Source: Anaerobacillus alkaliphilus
GTDB taxonomy: Bacteria > Bacillota > Bacilli > Bacillales > Anaerobacillaceae
Assembly: GCF_004116265.1 (NCBI RefSeq)
Contig: NZ_QOUX01000047.1
Span: forward strand, 496,001 to 560,000
Direction: 5' to 3'
Length of the DNA: 64,000 nt
The notes below the pieces were generated by a model that searched no databases, was not told the origin of the DNA, and saw nothing but the letters and a program-made list of their open reading frames with translations. A program made the position numbers and the translations under genes. Each line of letters starts with the position of its first letter. Position 1 is the stretch's first letter. This document shows, one piece after another, positions 16,215 through 25,411 of this stretch.

Positions 16215-18560
16215 ATGAATAAACTTGAGGAACAGCTTAAGCTGAAAATTGAGGAATGCAATAGACTGAAGCAAGAAAACAGTAAATTAAGAGAGTTGCT
16301 GAAACTGCATAACATTCAAGTGGACGAACCTAAACTAATACAAAATAAAAATTTTAAATCAAACCAGCAAGTGATTAAAGAAAGGCTTGATTTATTCAAA
16401 CAATTATTTCAAGGACGAACAGATGTTTCCGCACTTCGCTGGGAAGCAGCCAATGGTAAGTCTGGGTATTCCCCTGCGTGTAAAAACGAATGGCATTCTA
16501 CTTTATGTAACAAGCCGACAATAAAATGTGCTCAATGTTCAAATCGAGAACTCTTACCTTTGACTGACAAAGTTCTATATGACCACCTTTCTGGAAAGAC
16601 TACGGTCGGTATTTACCCTATATTACCGGATGACAGTTGTATGTTTTTGGCTGTCGATTTTGATAAAAAGAATTGGCAAGAAGACGCTAAAGAATTTCTT
16701 AATACATGTAAGAAACTTAACGTACCAGCAAGCATTGAACGTTCTCGTTCCGGGAACGGATGTCATGTATGGATCTTTTTCAATAGCCCTCTTCCATCTT
16801 CACTTGCACGCAAACTAGGCAATGTGTTACTTTCTCGTACCCTGGAAAATAGATATGAAGTGGGAATTGAATCGTTTGATCGTCTATTTCCAAACCAGGA
16901 TACCTTACCAATAGGTGGATTTGGAAACCTTATTGCCCTCCCACTTCAAGGACAACCAAGAAAGGTTGGGAATAGTGTATTTGTTGATGAAAACTTTATC
17001 ACTCACTCTGACCAATGGGGATTCCTAGCCAAAGTAAAGAAAATGAGTGATGAAGAGGTTCGACGGATCACAGGTTTAGGAGGTTTACGTACTACTTCAA
17101 CAAAAGACACTACTACCCCTATAATTATGCCTAAAAAGGTACAAGTCATAGTTAAAAACGGTATCTTCATTAACAAAGAAGGGCTTCCGTCCTCCGTGTT
17201 AAGTAAGATAATAAGTATAGCTACTTTTAAAAATCCAGAGTTTTATAAGGCTCAAGCAAAGCGTCTTTCTACGTATGGATTACAAAGAATTATTAATTGC
17301 TCAGACGATTTGGACAACTATATTGTTTTACCACGAGGGTGTTTAGAAGTGCTTGAGAAAAGTTTGCATGATCAAAATATTGAACTAGAAATTATCGACC
17401 AAACTAACATAGGTAATAAAAGGTCTATTCAATTTCAAGGGCAGTTGCGAGTTGATCAAGAAGAAGCAGTAAATCTACTCTTTAAAAATACTACAGGGAC
17501 TTTAGCAGCAACAACCGGCTTTGGTAAAACAGTTGTCGCGGCTGCACTAATTGCTAAAAGAGGCGTAAACACACTAATAATCGTACATCGTAAGCAGTTA
17601 ATAGAACAATGGAAAGAACGCTTAACAAGTTTTTTAGGTCATACAGTAAATATTATTGGTCAAATTGGCGGAGGAAAAGACAAAGCTACTGGTATCATTG
17701 ATATCGCCACAATCCAAAGTTTAAACTATAAGGGACATATAAAGGATCTAGTCAAAGATTATGGTCAAGTTATCGTCGACGAGTGTCACCACATTTCTGC
17801 TTATAGTTTTGAAAAAGTACTCAAAGAGGTTGAAGCAAAGTATGTTCATGGATTGACAGCTACTCCCACTAGAAAAGATGGCCTTCATCCAATAATGAAC
17901 ATGCAGTTGGGGCCAATTAGATACAAGGTAAGTGCAAAAGACCAAGCGAAAGTCCTTCCGTTTGAACACATATTAATTCCAAAGTATACAACCTTTAAAA
18001 GTGCCCTTGAAGAGGAAAACAAAGACATTCAAAAAATATACAGAGAACTAATTAAGAATCATGAACGGAATCTAATGATATTTAATGATGTACTAGCCGA
18101 ACTTGATAAAGGATCAGTACCACTCATACTAACCGAACGGCTCGAACACGTTAATGACCTAGTAAAAATGCTCAATGGCTTTGCGAAAAACATTATCACA
18201 CTAACTGGTGGAATGAGTAATAAAGAAGAAAAAGAGAAGTTCAGTGCCCTAAGTCAAATAACGGATAATCAAGGAATGGTGATTATAGCCACTGGTAAAT
18301 ATATAGGCGAAGGCTTTGATTATTCTAGACTAGACACATTATTTTTAGCTATGCCATTTTCTTGGAAAGGGACACTACAGCAATATGTCGGAAGATTACA
18401 TCGTGTCCATGAACAGAAAACAGTGGTCAAAGTCTATGACTACGTGGATAATAACGAGCCTATGCTTAAAAGTATGTTCGAAAAGAGGATGAAAGAATAT
18501 AAAGATTTGGGATATAAATTATCTGATGTTAAGTCAGTAACACAGATGCAACTATTTTAA
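16215..18560 (+). CDS. Primase-helicase of the TOTE conflict-system type
   Basis: A 781-residue fusion. Residues 1-38 form a coiled coil. A zinc site follows (C89, C98, C105, C108). An archaeo-eukaryotic-type primase domain spans about 110-260, with DFD (148-150), SGNGCHVWI (179-187) and D229 before FGNLIALPLQG. An SF2 helicase follows: Walker A TGFGKT (about 434), DECHH (about 521), TATPTRKDG, and the C-terminal lobe with GEGFD and QQYVGRLHR. This layout is known as the TOTE primase plus helicase, thought to act against invasive DNA. No nuclease partner is adjacent. All key motifs look intact. AAGGAG precedes the ATG. Confidence 0.85.
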   Translation: MNKLEEQLKLKIEECNRLKQENSKLRELLKLHNIQVDEPKLIQNKNFKSNQQVIKERLDLFKQLFQGRTDVSALRWEAANGKSGYSPACKNEWHSTLCNKPTIKCAQCSNRELLPLTDKVLYDHLSGKTTVGIYPILPDDSCMFLAVDFDKKNWQEDAKEFLNTCKKLNVPASIERSRSGNGCHVWIFFNSPLPSSLARKLGNVLLSRTLENRYEVGIESFDRLFPNQDTLPIGGFGNLIALPLQGQPRKVGNSVFVDENFITHSDQWGFLAKVKKMSDEEVRRITGLGGLRTTSTKDTTTPIIMPKKVQVIVKNGIFINKEGLPSSVLSKIISIATFKNPEFYKAQAKRLSTYGLQRIINCSDDLDNYIVLPRGCLEVLEKSLHDQNIELEIIDQTNIGNKRSIQFQGQLRVDQEEAVNLLFKNTTGTLAATTGFGKTVVAAALIAKRGVNTLIIVHRKQLIEQWKERLTSFLGHTVNIIGQIGGGKDKATGIIDIATIQSLNYKGHIKDLVKDYGQVIVDECHHISAYSFEKVLKEVEAKYVHGLTATPTRKDGLHPIMNMQLGPIRYKVSAKDQAKVLPFEHILIPKYTTFKSALEEENKDIQKIYRELIKNHERNLMIFNDVLAELDKGSVPLILTERLEHVNDLVKMLNGFAKNIITLTGGMSNKEEKEKFSALSQITDNQGMVIIATGKYIGEGFDYSRLDTLFLAMPFSWKGTLQQYVGRLHRVHEQKTVVKVYDYVDNNEPMLKSMFEKRMKEYKDLGYKLSDVKSVTQMQLF

Positions 18561-18588
18561 TTAATTCATAGAACTTTTATGAAAAACA

Positions 18589-18628
18589 AAGAGTGTTGAA
18601 AAGAATTTTATCTCTTCCCAACACTCTT
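18589..18628 (+). terminator. Hairpin after the primase-helicase gene
   Basis: AAGAGTGTTG (18589-18598) pairs with CAACACTCTT (18619-18628). The T-run is weak, but the position (29 bp after the stop) fits; it could serve the facing gene as well. Confidence 0.6.
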
Positions 18629-18664
18629 ATAAAGCATTCACCTTTTCCACTTGCTTTACATACG

Positions 18665-19084
18665 TTAACTAGCCTTTGGCCTCTTCTGGTATTTGATTAG
18701 TTCTATCTTGTCACCTTTGAACTCTCTTTCAACTACCTTGTTCATCTCTTTATTCTTGTACGGCGATATCTTTATAGAAAGTAGCTTATATGTTAGATGG
18801 TCATGACTAATGACAGAGCCATGATGATCAACTACATCAATTTCTACTTCTAATAAGTATGTAGCTGCACTTTGTTTTTCAAAATGAATAAGCCTACAAT
18901 TTCGATATCCTCCAGTTACCGACTCTCCGTATTCATCAAAAACAGATGAGATTATACTAGGAAAAATTAGTTCCAATAAAAAATTATTTTTATCAATTTC
19001 ATTCATATTCTTAGAGTTTACATTAGTCGGCAGAGTGAAACCTGTTATAAGAATGATTGTAATTATAATTGAGTAGCTCCTCAT
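18665..19084 (-). CDS. Secreted DUF3888-like protein
   Basis: A 139-residue protein with a signal peptide (SIIITIILITGFTLPTNVNS) but no lipobox. The mature part (NFLLELIFPSIISSVFDEYG, later LLSIKISPYKN) resembles DUF3888 proteins exported by Bacillus. AGGAAG precedes the ATG. It faces the primase-helicase gene. Function unknown and the family match is by eye only. Confidence 0.55.
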   Translation of the reverse strand: MRSYSIIITIILITGFTLPTNVNSKNMNEIDKNNFLLELIFPSIISSVFDEYGESVTGGYRNCRLIHFEKQSAATYLLEVEIDVVDHHGSVISHDHLTYKLLSIKISPYKNKEMNKVVEREFKGDKIELIKYQKRPKAS

Positions 19085-19261
19085 GAATTCACTTCCTACA
19101 TTGTTTTCTTATAATTTATTATTCCCTACTTTAAGATAAATCAAGATTAAAATGACCAAAGTAATAATTCCGCTTACATCTCTTTACTTTCAACCCGTTC
19201 TTTTTAGCCTTGAGGTTTATTGTCTGTATAATTATACAGCAATAACCACTCTATGAAACGC

Positions 19262-19288
19262 AAAAAAGCGTTCCTACAATAGAAACGC
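19262..19288 (-). terminator. Intrinsic terminator
   Basis: GCGTTCC / GGAACGC-type stem (19268-19288, two mismatches) followed on the minus strand by six T. It lies downstream of the lipoprotein gene at 19362. Confidence 0.7.
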
Positions 19289-19361
19289 AATTCTTCCCAT
19301 ACCAAAACGATTGCTCCGTTAAGTATTAGACCTAAAGAAGAAAAAGTAGTTTTGGAAACAA

Positions 19362-20189
19362 TTAATCTTTAATTAAATTGCCCTCTTCAAACGTATACTT
19401 TACTTCAGAGTATTCCTCACTAAATTCATCGACCACTACGTAGGCAATAAATAAACTTTTGTCTTCATCATATTGTACATAGTCCTGCTGATTGCCAAGT
19501 CCTAGAACCTCTTTTATACTTTGACTTTTTTCTAACTGTCCATTTTGCCATCTGACAATTGTTACATCTGGCCAATCCATGTGTAGCCCAGGAAATTGAA
19601 TGACAAGTAATGTTTCATCCAGATCTGCAGTAAAAGGGGTTCCCCAGTCTTCAAATGTGAAAAACTTTTCTTCAGAGACATCAAATACAATATACTGCAT
19701 TCTTCCTGGACCATTCGCAAGCAATTCAAAACTAGAATGAACAATTTGTTTCTTCTCTTGGCTTTCAAAGAGGATATCTATTACATATAACCCATCTGCA
19801 TCTTCTTGTAATAAACCCTCACTTGTACAATCATTAAATTTATACGTATTATTATCATAATCTAAAAGTGAAACGGTAGCATAGTGACACAAGCTGTTTG
19901 GATCCGTATCCTTGTAAACATGGAGAGTAATGTCTTTTTCAATTAGTCTCCCTAAAGGAACGGACTTAATATATTCCCAGGTTTCTAATGGTTCACCTTC
20001 TACCAACTCATCAAGCTCAAGGAGTTTAAAGGAGATCTCTGCAACTTCAGGTGGAACAAATGCTGCTGCTTCTGTTCCGGGAGTGCTAGCGGTCTCCTTT
20101 ACTTCAGGTGAACTAGAGGTAGAATGATTACCGCAAGCTGTTAAAAATAAGGCAATGAAACCTACTATATAGATGTTTTTTAAATTCAT
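19362..20189 (-). CDS. Lipoprotein of unknown function
   Basis: A 275-residue lipoprotein from ATG 20189 (GAGAGGT upstream). Signal peptide with lipobox LTAC, then a low-complexity S/T/E/P/A linker to about residue 50. The outer domain has many beta strands with repeating acidic turns, which suggests a small propeller-like or YycH-like fold, but no family was recognised. Monocistronic. Confidence 0.7.
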   Translation of the reverse strand: MNLKNIYIVGFIALFLTACGNHSTSSSPEVKETASTPGTEAAAFVPPEVAEISFKLLELDELVEGEPLETWEYIKSVPLGRLIEKDITLHVYKDTDPNSLCHYATVSLLDYDNNTYKFNDCTSEGLLQEDADGLYVIDILFESQEKKQIVHSSFELLANGPGRMQYIVFDVSEEKFFTFEDWGTPFTADLDETLLVIQFPGLHMDWPDVTIVRWQNGQLEKSQSIKEVLGLGNQQDYVQYDEDKSLFIAYVVVDEFSEEYSEVKYTFEEGNLIKD

Positions 20190-20458
20190 TGTACTGTAAC
20201 CTCTCAAAATATATCTGATTTAAATAAACTGGTAAATGTCGATTTAAGACTATTAAAAGTGAACAGCTTCAATTTTTTACCTTATAAAGACATTGAGAAA
20301 AGTAATTTGATTTCCTCATTATATTTATGGAAAATGAATTGCAAGCAAATGAAATGGCACCATATATTACTATTCTTTGAGTTTAGATACTTTCATTTGT
20401 TTTCACCTTTAACGTTATCTGTGGACATTGAATTAAATAGAGGTAGACATAATCCCCC

Positions 20459-20788
20459 CTATAAATTTGCTTTAATCTTTTGAAGTTCTGGTTTTATTTT
20501 TGGTAATTCATTTTCAACTACTTTCCAGACAATAGATAAATCAACTCCAAAGTAATTATGAATTAAGACATCACGTAAGCCAGCCATTTCGCTCCAAGGA
20601 ACTAACTTTTCTCGTTCCCTTAAATCCTTTGAACCCTTATTAATAGCTTCACCTATTACTTCAAGATTTCTAATTACTGCATCTTGAATTAATCTAGACG
20701 AAAGAAAGTCTTTCTCTTCCTGTACATATGAATTAATGTTATCAATACACTCAAGAATATGAGTTATATAAATTCGATCTGTTTTCAT
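20459..20788 (-). CDS. hepT: HepT-like HEPN toxin (DUF86)
   Basis: A 109-residue HEPN protein. The RNase motif R-x4-H-x-Y is intact in RDVLIHNYFG, with the lead-in VIRNLEVIGEAINKGS typical of HepT. Its ATG overlaps the TGA of the MNT gene (ATGA at 20785-20788). In known pairs HepT is an RNase toxin that MntA silences by adding AMP to the motif tyrosine. Here the toxin looks intact but the partner carries a damaged motif. Confidence 0.88.
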   Translation of the reverse strand: MKTDRIYITHILECIDNINSYVQEEKDFLSSRLIQDAVIRNLEVIGEAINKGSKDLREREKLVPWSEMAGLRDVLIHNYFGVDLSIVWKVVENELPKIKPELQKIKANL

Positions 20789-21075
20789 ATATCAATAGCC
20801 TCACTTAGAACCTGTTGGCGTATTTCTTCGTGAATTGAATTTTCAGTAACTACATCAATATCTTTACCTAACCGTTCTTGTAACAGCTGCTTAAAACGAA
20901 CTAAATCAAAAAGTGAACGATCTTTTTCAAACTCCACTAGAAAGTCAATATCACTATTTTCATTTTCTTGGTTACGAGCTACCGATCGGAATAATCTTAT
21001 ATTTTTTATGCCATTTTCATTTGCGATACGAATGATTTCGTCCCGCCTGTTTAGAATATCTTTTCGAACTGTCAT
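20785..21075 (-). CDS. mntA: MntA-like nucleotidyltransferase antitoxin, GS motif altered
   Basis: A 96-residue minimal nucleotidyltransferase. The expected GSxARG...SDIDFLVEF appears as RSVARNQENENSDIDFLVEF: the glycine of the nucleotide-binding GS pair is arginine (codon CGA at 20986-20988, one base from GGA). Both metal-binding aspartates (DID) remain. In MntA this protein adenylylates HepT; the change may weaken that activity. GAGGTG precedes the ATG. It is translated together with hepT. Confidence 0.88.
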   Translation of the reverse strand: MTVRKDILNRRDEIIRIANENGIKNIRLFRSVARNQENENSDIDFLVEFEKDRSLFDLVRFKQLLQERLGKDIDVVTENSIHEEIRQQVLSEAIDI

Positions 21076-21375
21076 TTTAGCACCTCGCTTTTAATTAATT
21101 TTAACATAAATAATTTATTTCTTTCCATTTACATCATATCTGCAGATCATCCCAAACCTGACTGCTTAGCTAAATTAATTCCTTTTTCATAAAGTAAGAT
21201 TAGAAAGAAGAATATTTCTGTACATTATGAGTCTACTACTTAACAAGGTTTACCTATAATTAGTAATAGTGCAGTGGTAAACAACCTGTCATTATTTGGT
21301 ACACTTCTTGTCATTAGTTAGTAAATATTATGTCAGAGGTCGTCCATTTCAATAGCTACCACCAATAAATTCCAC
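21076..21375. other. Non-coding gap
   Basis: About 300 bp of AT-rich DNA between the mntA start and the DUF1871-like terminator. Nothing recognisable was seen. Confidence 0.45.
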
Positions 21376-21410
21376 AAAAAGAGCGCTAATTCCTTCTTGA
21401 ATTAACGCTT
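21376..21410 (-). terminator. Intrinsic terminator overlapping a stop codon
   Basis: AAGCGTTAATTC and GAATTAGCGCTC on the minus strand form a stem with one mismatch followed by TTTTT. The stem includes the stop codon of the DUF1871-like gene. Confidence 0.75.
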
Positions 21411-21695
21411 CCGGTCAGAGATTGTAGTTTCTCCCATTATCTTTTTCGCAACTTGTAGACAGTCTTCTTTGCCAAAATCCTGACCAAACGCTTTCGTGAA
21501 AATTGATGCGATACCAGTTGCAAGAGCTTCTGGTGATTTAGCTTGTCTCAGTAGAGTAACAATTCTTGCTATCTCAAACTCATATTCATCATCAGGAGCA
21601 GCAGGTAGTAACCCAATTGGATCCCAATCATTAACGAACTCTTTTACTAATTTAAATTGATTATTGTACTTTATTTTTAATTCTTCCTTTGTAAT
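21402..21695 (-). CDS. DUF1871-like protein with a probable AUU start
   Basis: A 97-residue frame that reads TKEELKIKYNNQFKLVKEF, then VNDWDPIGLLPAAPDDEYEF and EIARIVTLLRQAKSPEALAT. The WDPIGLLP...DEYxxEI pattern is that of DUF1871-type Bacillus proteins. The frame is closed by TAA ten codons upstream of the end of homology, and no ATG, GTG or TTG lies in between. AAGGAG stands 8-9 bases before ATT 21693-21695, so either translation starts at AUU or a start ATG has mutated. Function unknown. Confidence 0.65.
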   Translation of the reverse strand: MTKEELKIKYNNQFKLVKEFVNDWDPIGLLPAAPDDEYEFEIARIVTLLRQAKSPEALATGIASIFTKAFGQDFGKEDCLQVAKKIMGETTISDRKR

Positions 21696-21765
21696 AAAAA
21701 TCTCTCCTTCTTACCAATTTCTAGTAGTACCAACATTAGTTTAAACAATATTTTTAAGCAAACGT

Positions 21766-22425
21766 TCATTCACTATCATTCCAGATATTAGGATTGTTAA
21801 TTGTTAGATTTTCTCCACGCTCGATGAAATCATAACTATCTTTTGCACCAGTATACCAATCAACAACGACTAACTTCCCGTTTATATTACGCACGAGAAA
21901 TTCAGTGACTTCACCATAACTACCTATAGTCTTATTTATTTGTACAGGAATGTGTAAATAGAGATAACCTCCATTCCCATCTTCAGTAAATTTCACTTCC
22001 CATGCGCCAATTTCAATATCCTGCACCAAATTGCTAGTAAGATCGTTCTTTGCATACACATCGTATTGTGATTTAATTTTCTGTTGAGTATACTGTTTAA
22101 GGTTATTGCTATCAATAAATGTGTCCAAATTAATATTTAAACCATTCCAGACCGCTTTATAATAGTCAGTCAATGCCCTCACACACATCTCATAGGCCGT
22201 TTCAATGTCAAGTTCGGATAGCTCACCTTCATTATGAGCTAAATATTTAGGAGAATTTTGTATTATCACCTTTTCAGTGATTGGAATAAATTCTGTATTT
22301 ATAGCACTAACTGTAGTAATACCTTCTGAGATTACAGAGGTATTTTTTTCGTACTGATTAGTAGTAACCTCTCCACAAGAACTCAGCGTAAATAAGAGCA
22401 CCGCTAACAGATAAGCATGTTTCAT
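21766..22425 (-). CDS. Lipoprotein of unknown function
   Basis: A 219-residue lipoprotein: signal MKHAYLLAVLLFTLSSC with lipobox LSSC, a disordered linker to about residue 60, and an alpha+beta domain (LDIETAYEMCVRALTDYYKA ... EFLVRNINGKLVVVDWYTGA) that looks like an NTF2/conjugative-lipoprotein type fold. GGAGG precedes the ATG. No family name can be given. Confidence 0.7.
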   Translation of the reverse strand: MKHAYLLAVLLFTLSSCGEVTTNQYEKNTSVISEGITTVSAINTEFIPITEKVIIQNSPKYLAHNEGELSELDIETAYEMCVRALTDYYKAVWNGLNINLDTFIDSNNLKQYTQQKIKSQYDVYAKNDLTSNLVQDIEIGAWEVKFTEDGNGGYLYLHIPVQINKTIGSYGEVTEFLVRNINGKLVVVDWYTGAKDSYDFIERGENLTINNPNIWNDSE

Positions 22426-22583
22426 TTAATTTCCTCCAATTAAACTATTTACTTGCACACTCCTTTACTGTGTAGACGATGTTACTGTTAATTTTGTTAC
22501 AAACGGAACGCTTTTTCTGAATTCCCCACCAAAATGGTTTTAAAAAGTTTAAGTTATCAATTAATCGTACTCTGTTGGCTAAA

Positions 22584-22609
22584 TAAAAATAGCCGTCAAA
22601 GCGACGGCT
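22584..22609 (-). terminator. Intrinsic terminator
   Basis: AGCCGTC (22591-22597) and GACGGCT (22603-22609) with a 5-base loop; on the minus strand a T-rich tract follows. It ends the lipoprotein gene at 22650. Confidence 0.8.
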
Positions 22610-22649
22610 GTAATACCCAATCAACATTTTTAGTTAACCCATTTTATAA

Positions 22650-23111
22650 CTAATTGTTCCTACCTTCAATAACTTCTCTTATCTTCATATTATCTTCAAC
22701 TTGAATTCGAAACGCATTAGCTGGCTCTGAATTATCGACAAGTAACCCTTTTTCCCCTTCGTCGTTCACTGCCAAATGCATTATTTTGGTTGTATCGTCA
22801 TCAAACTTCAAAATTATATCGTAATCAGAGTTTCTGAGAAGAACATCAAATGCGTTGGTTTCTTTTGTTTTATTAATAATGGTAATTAAAGTAACCATAG
22901 TTTCATAATCATTTATCCTCTGTGTGTGTCGAAGGGATGATACAGCCCGAACTCTATTAAACCCTAAAAGTCCAGGCGCCTGCCAATTTCGATAAAAGAT
23001 AATTTCTATTACTTCTTTGTCCTTATATGGAACACCTTCATACACTTCTTCGGAATTACAAGCAACCAGAGTAAAAACTACTAACAGAAGTGGTACTAAT
23101 AATTTTCTCAT
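22650..23111 (-). CDS. Lipoprotein of unknown function
   Basis: A 153-residue lipoprotein (signal RKLLVPLLLVVFTLVAC, lipobox LVAC). The mature domain of about 130 residues has an acidic beta-rich pattern (YDIILKFDDDTTKIMHLAVN). GAGGAG precedes the ATG. It sits among other lipoprotein genes on the same strand but each has its own spacing and terminator. Family not recognised. Confidence 0.7.
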   Translation of the reverse strand: MRKLLVPLLLVVFTLVACNSEEVYEGVPYKDKEVIEIIFYRNWQAPGLLGFNRVRAVSSLRHTQRINDYETMVTLITIINKTKETNAFDVLLRNSDYDIILKFDDDTTKIMHLAVNDEGEKGLLVDNSEPANAFRIQVEDNMKIREVIEGRNN

Positions 23112-23201
23112 ATTTTCTCCTCACGTATAAGACAAATAAATAGGATGCATATAGCTACAAATGGTGTCAAAGCGTTAGTTTATTGGTTAACAAAAATTCC
23201 T

Positions 23202-23624
23202 TTAATCAAAAAACTCCATATGAGGTTTTTCCTTTCTGTAATAATCCAATCTATCTTGTAAAGTACCTGTGTGGAATTCAAATTTATGCCCGTCTGGGTC
23301 AGCAAAGTAAATAGACATTTTATCTTTTTCATCTCTTTGGCGACCTGAAAGGATGTTTACATTCAGCTCTTGTAGTTTATGGTACAAATCATCAAATTCT
23401 CGCTCTTCTATTAAAAAGGCTATATGTGTATATGATTGGTTTATTTCTTTACGAGGTATGTCTTTCTCTACATTGAGAGCAAGCCACATGCCTTTCAAAT
23501 CAAAATAAGCAGTGCTTCTACCTTTTACTAACAACTTAGCATCAAATACTTCTCTGTAAAAATTAATAGATCTTTCTAAATCTGATACTGAAAATAATAA
23601 ATGATTAAGCCCCTTTATAGACAC
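23202..23624 (-). CDS. fosB: Metallothiol transferase FosB (fosfomycin resistance)
   Basis: A 140-residue vicinal-oxygen-chelate enzyme closely resembling Bacillus Fos[64 protein letters not shown]. The metal ligands (His in LNHLL, His in YTHIAF, Glu in KFEFH) are present. FosB adds a thiol, bacillithiol in Bacillus, to fosfomycin. GTG 23624 is preferred (GAGGTG upstream), giving the same N-terminus as known FosB. It is a usual chromosomal gene in the genus, so it need not be acquired. Confidence 0.93.
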   Translation of the reverse strand: MSIKGLNHLLFSVSDLERSINFYREVFDAKLLVKGRSTAYFDLKGMWLALNVEKDIPRKEINQSYTHIAFLIEEREFDDLYHKLQELNVNILSGRQRDEKDKMSIYFADPDGHKFEFHTGTLQDRLDYYRKEKPHMEFFD

Positions 23625-23685
23625 TTTTATCACCTCAAGTTTCCTTTTTAATTTTGTGCTAAAGTAATTTCATGACACCGACATA

Positions 23686-24117
23686 CTATAGCCCATCCAT
23701 CTGATGCTCTCCTAAAAACTCATTAATTTCATTCACATTAGTCGTTCTTAAAATAATTCCTTTGTTATCCAACACAATGAATGTAGGAAATTCATCTATA
23801 TTTAATGCTTTGATATATTCCTTTGCATGCTCCTTTTTTTGAAATGAAATAAGACGAATAACCTCTGTATTTACCATTGAATAGTCAAATGTGTTAGAGT
23901 GAATTTCAGATTTTTCTCCTAACTCATCAGTCATGTCTGTATCTTCCCTATATGTAGAAGGAAATTCTATCCAAAACGTATAAAGGTGATATTGATTTTC
24001 TCCTTCTGCTTTCATTTTATTAATCACTGTATTTTCGTTCATTTTATCTAGATTAACTCCAGGTGAACAAGCAGTTACTATAAAAACGAAAGCTAATATT
24101 GAAAAAATTTTTCTCAT
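23686..24117 (-). CDS. Thioredoxin-like lipoprotein lacking the CxxC site
   Basis: A 143-residue lipoprotein (KIFSILAFVFIVTAC, lipobox VTAC). The C-terminal part, NIDEFPTFIVLDNKGIILRT, matches the cis-proline (FPT) and last strands of a thioredoxin fold, but no CxxC pair is present, so it is not a normal oxidoreductase. AAGGAGTG precedes the ATG. The fold call is inference. Confidence 0.6.
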   Translation of the reverse strand: MRKIFSILAFVFIVTACSPGVNLDKMNENTVINKMKAEGENQYHLYTFWIEFPSTYREDTDMTDELGEKSEIHSNTFDYSMVNTEVIRLISFQKKEHAKEYIKALNIDEFPTFIVLDNKGIILRTTNVNEINEFLGEHQMDGL

Positions 24118-24158
24118 GGTCCACTCCTTCCAAAAGCCTCAAAGACTGCGTAAGAAAT

Positions 24159-24183
24159 GGCGACTACCTGTTCAATAGTCGCC
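24159..24183 (-). terminator. Hairpin terminator of the MFS gene
   Basis: GGCGACTA (24159-24166) and TAGTCGCC (24176-24183) pair perfectly; on the minus strand ATTTCTT follows, a modest T tract. Confidence 0.65.
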
Positions 24184-24190
24184 ACAAATC

Positions 24191-25411
24191 CTATTGTTCT
24201 ACTTCCTTTAAATGCTTTTGATTCACTAATGAAACAACAAATGATAAAAATAATAAACCAGCTGCTAACAAAAACGAATTTCTCACACCCCAGAATTCAG
24301 TTAAGATGCCGATTAGTAAAACTGCTGTTCCATAGGTTACTAGATACAGCGCATATTGTGCAGAATAAACCTTTGGTAATTCTTTCAGAGTAGCACTCTT
24401 TTGGATCGTTGTTTGTTGTGCGATACCTTTCAACTGTTCGGAAAAACCGATGAAGATAGATAACCCTAATGCTATCCATGTCAGTGAATTCATTGCAAAC
24501 ATGAAAGTAAAGAAACTTCCTAATAGTGTTCCGTACACTATCACTACACTTAAACGTTTGCCTATTAACTCACTGAAACGTAGGCTTAGTATTCCTCCTA
24601 GGATTAATCCTAGAAAGAAGCTAGCATTAATATATCCCCACCATTGCTCGCCAGCATGTAATACGACGTCTACATAGATATACAAGATGGCAGCTACCCA
24701 TACTGTATTTGCCAAAGCTTCCATAACTCCCATAATATTTACCGTCCGTAACGCAGGACTCTTCCAAATAAGAATCCAACCTTGTATCAATTTTTCCCAG
24801 TTACCTATTGGATTCTTCTCTTCTTTACTATCATTGGAATTAATAAAATCAGTTTCTCGTATCAAAAACATCATGAAACTTGAAAGTAGATAGAGAGCAA
24901 AAGTGATCGTAATGACATAAATACTTCCCCAAAAAGCTACTAAAATTCCACCTACTGACCATCCACCAAGTCTTACTGTTTGATCTAATATAGACAAAAA
25001 ACTGTTTGCCTTTACTAACTCACCTGACGGAATTAACAGAGGTACCATTGAATTTTGAGCTGGAGTCGACCAACCATCGAGAAAAGAAATCAAAAATACG
25101 AGCAAAAAAATCGGAATCATTTGATTAGAGTAATTGCTAAGCAACATTAAGCCCAAGCCTAGCAGCAGCAGAGTTTTTCCAGACTGTGAGTAGGCTAGGA
25201 TATGCTTCAAACGGTACTTATCAATGAGCAGTGGCGCAATTAATCCACTAAGAAACTGAGACATTGTAATGAAAAAAGGGACCAAAGCCATATAGATCGC
25301 TGAACCCGTTAAATGATAAATCATTGTGATTAACCCAACAATGTATAGGACATCCCCTGCATTTGCAAACGTTTGGCCAATCCACAGAAAACGAAAAGAC
25401 ATTTTATTCAT
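24191..25411 (-). CDS. MFS transporter (drug-efflux type)
   Basis: A 406-residue protein with about 12 hydrophobic segments and the start FRFLWIGQTFANAGDVLYIVG, typical of MFS pumps of the macrolide/enterobactin-exporter group. The loop WSTPAQNSMVPLLIP is a common motif of that group. GGGGATAGGG precedes the ATG. Likely exports a small molecule; substrate unknown. Confidence 0.85.
   Translation of the reverse strand: MNKMSFRFLWIGQTFANAGDVLYIVGLITMIYHLTGSAIYMALVPFFITMSQFLSGLIAPLLIDKYRLKHILAYSQSGKTLLLLGLGLMLLSNYSNQMIPIFLLVFLISFLDGWSTPAQNSMVPLLIPSGELVKANSFLSILDQTVRLGGWSVGGILVAFWGSIYVITITFALYLLSSFMMFLIRETDFINSNDSKEEKNPIGNWEKLIQGWILIWKSPALRTVNIMGVMEALANTVWVAAILYIYVDVVLHAGEQWWGYINASFFLGLILGGILSLRFSELIGKRLSVVIVYGTLLGSFFTFMFAMNSLTWIALGLSIFIGFSEQLKGIAQQTTIQKSATLKELPKVYSAQYALYLVTYGTAVLLIGILTEFWGVRNSFLLAAGLLFLSFVVSLVNQKHLKEVEQ

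Noticed and set aside
22445-22627. 60-codon minus-strand frame after the lipoprotein gene
   Set aside because: It contains the intrinsic terminator hairpin at 22584-22609 and has no ribosome site.
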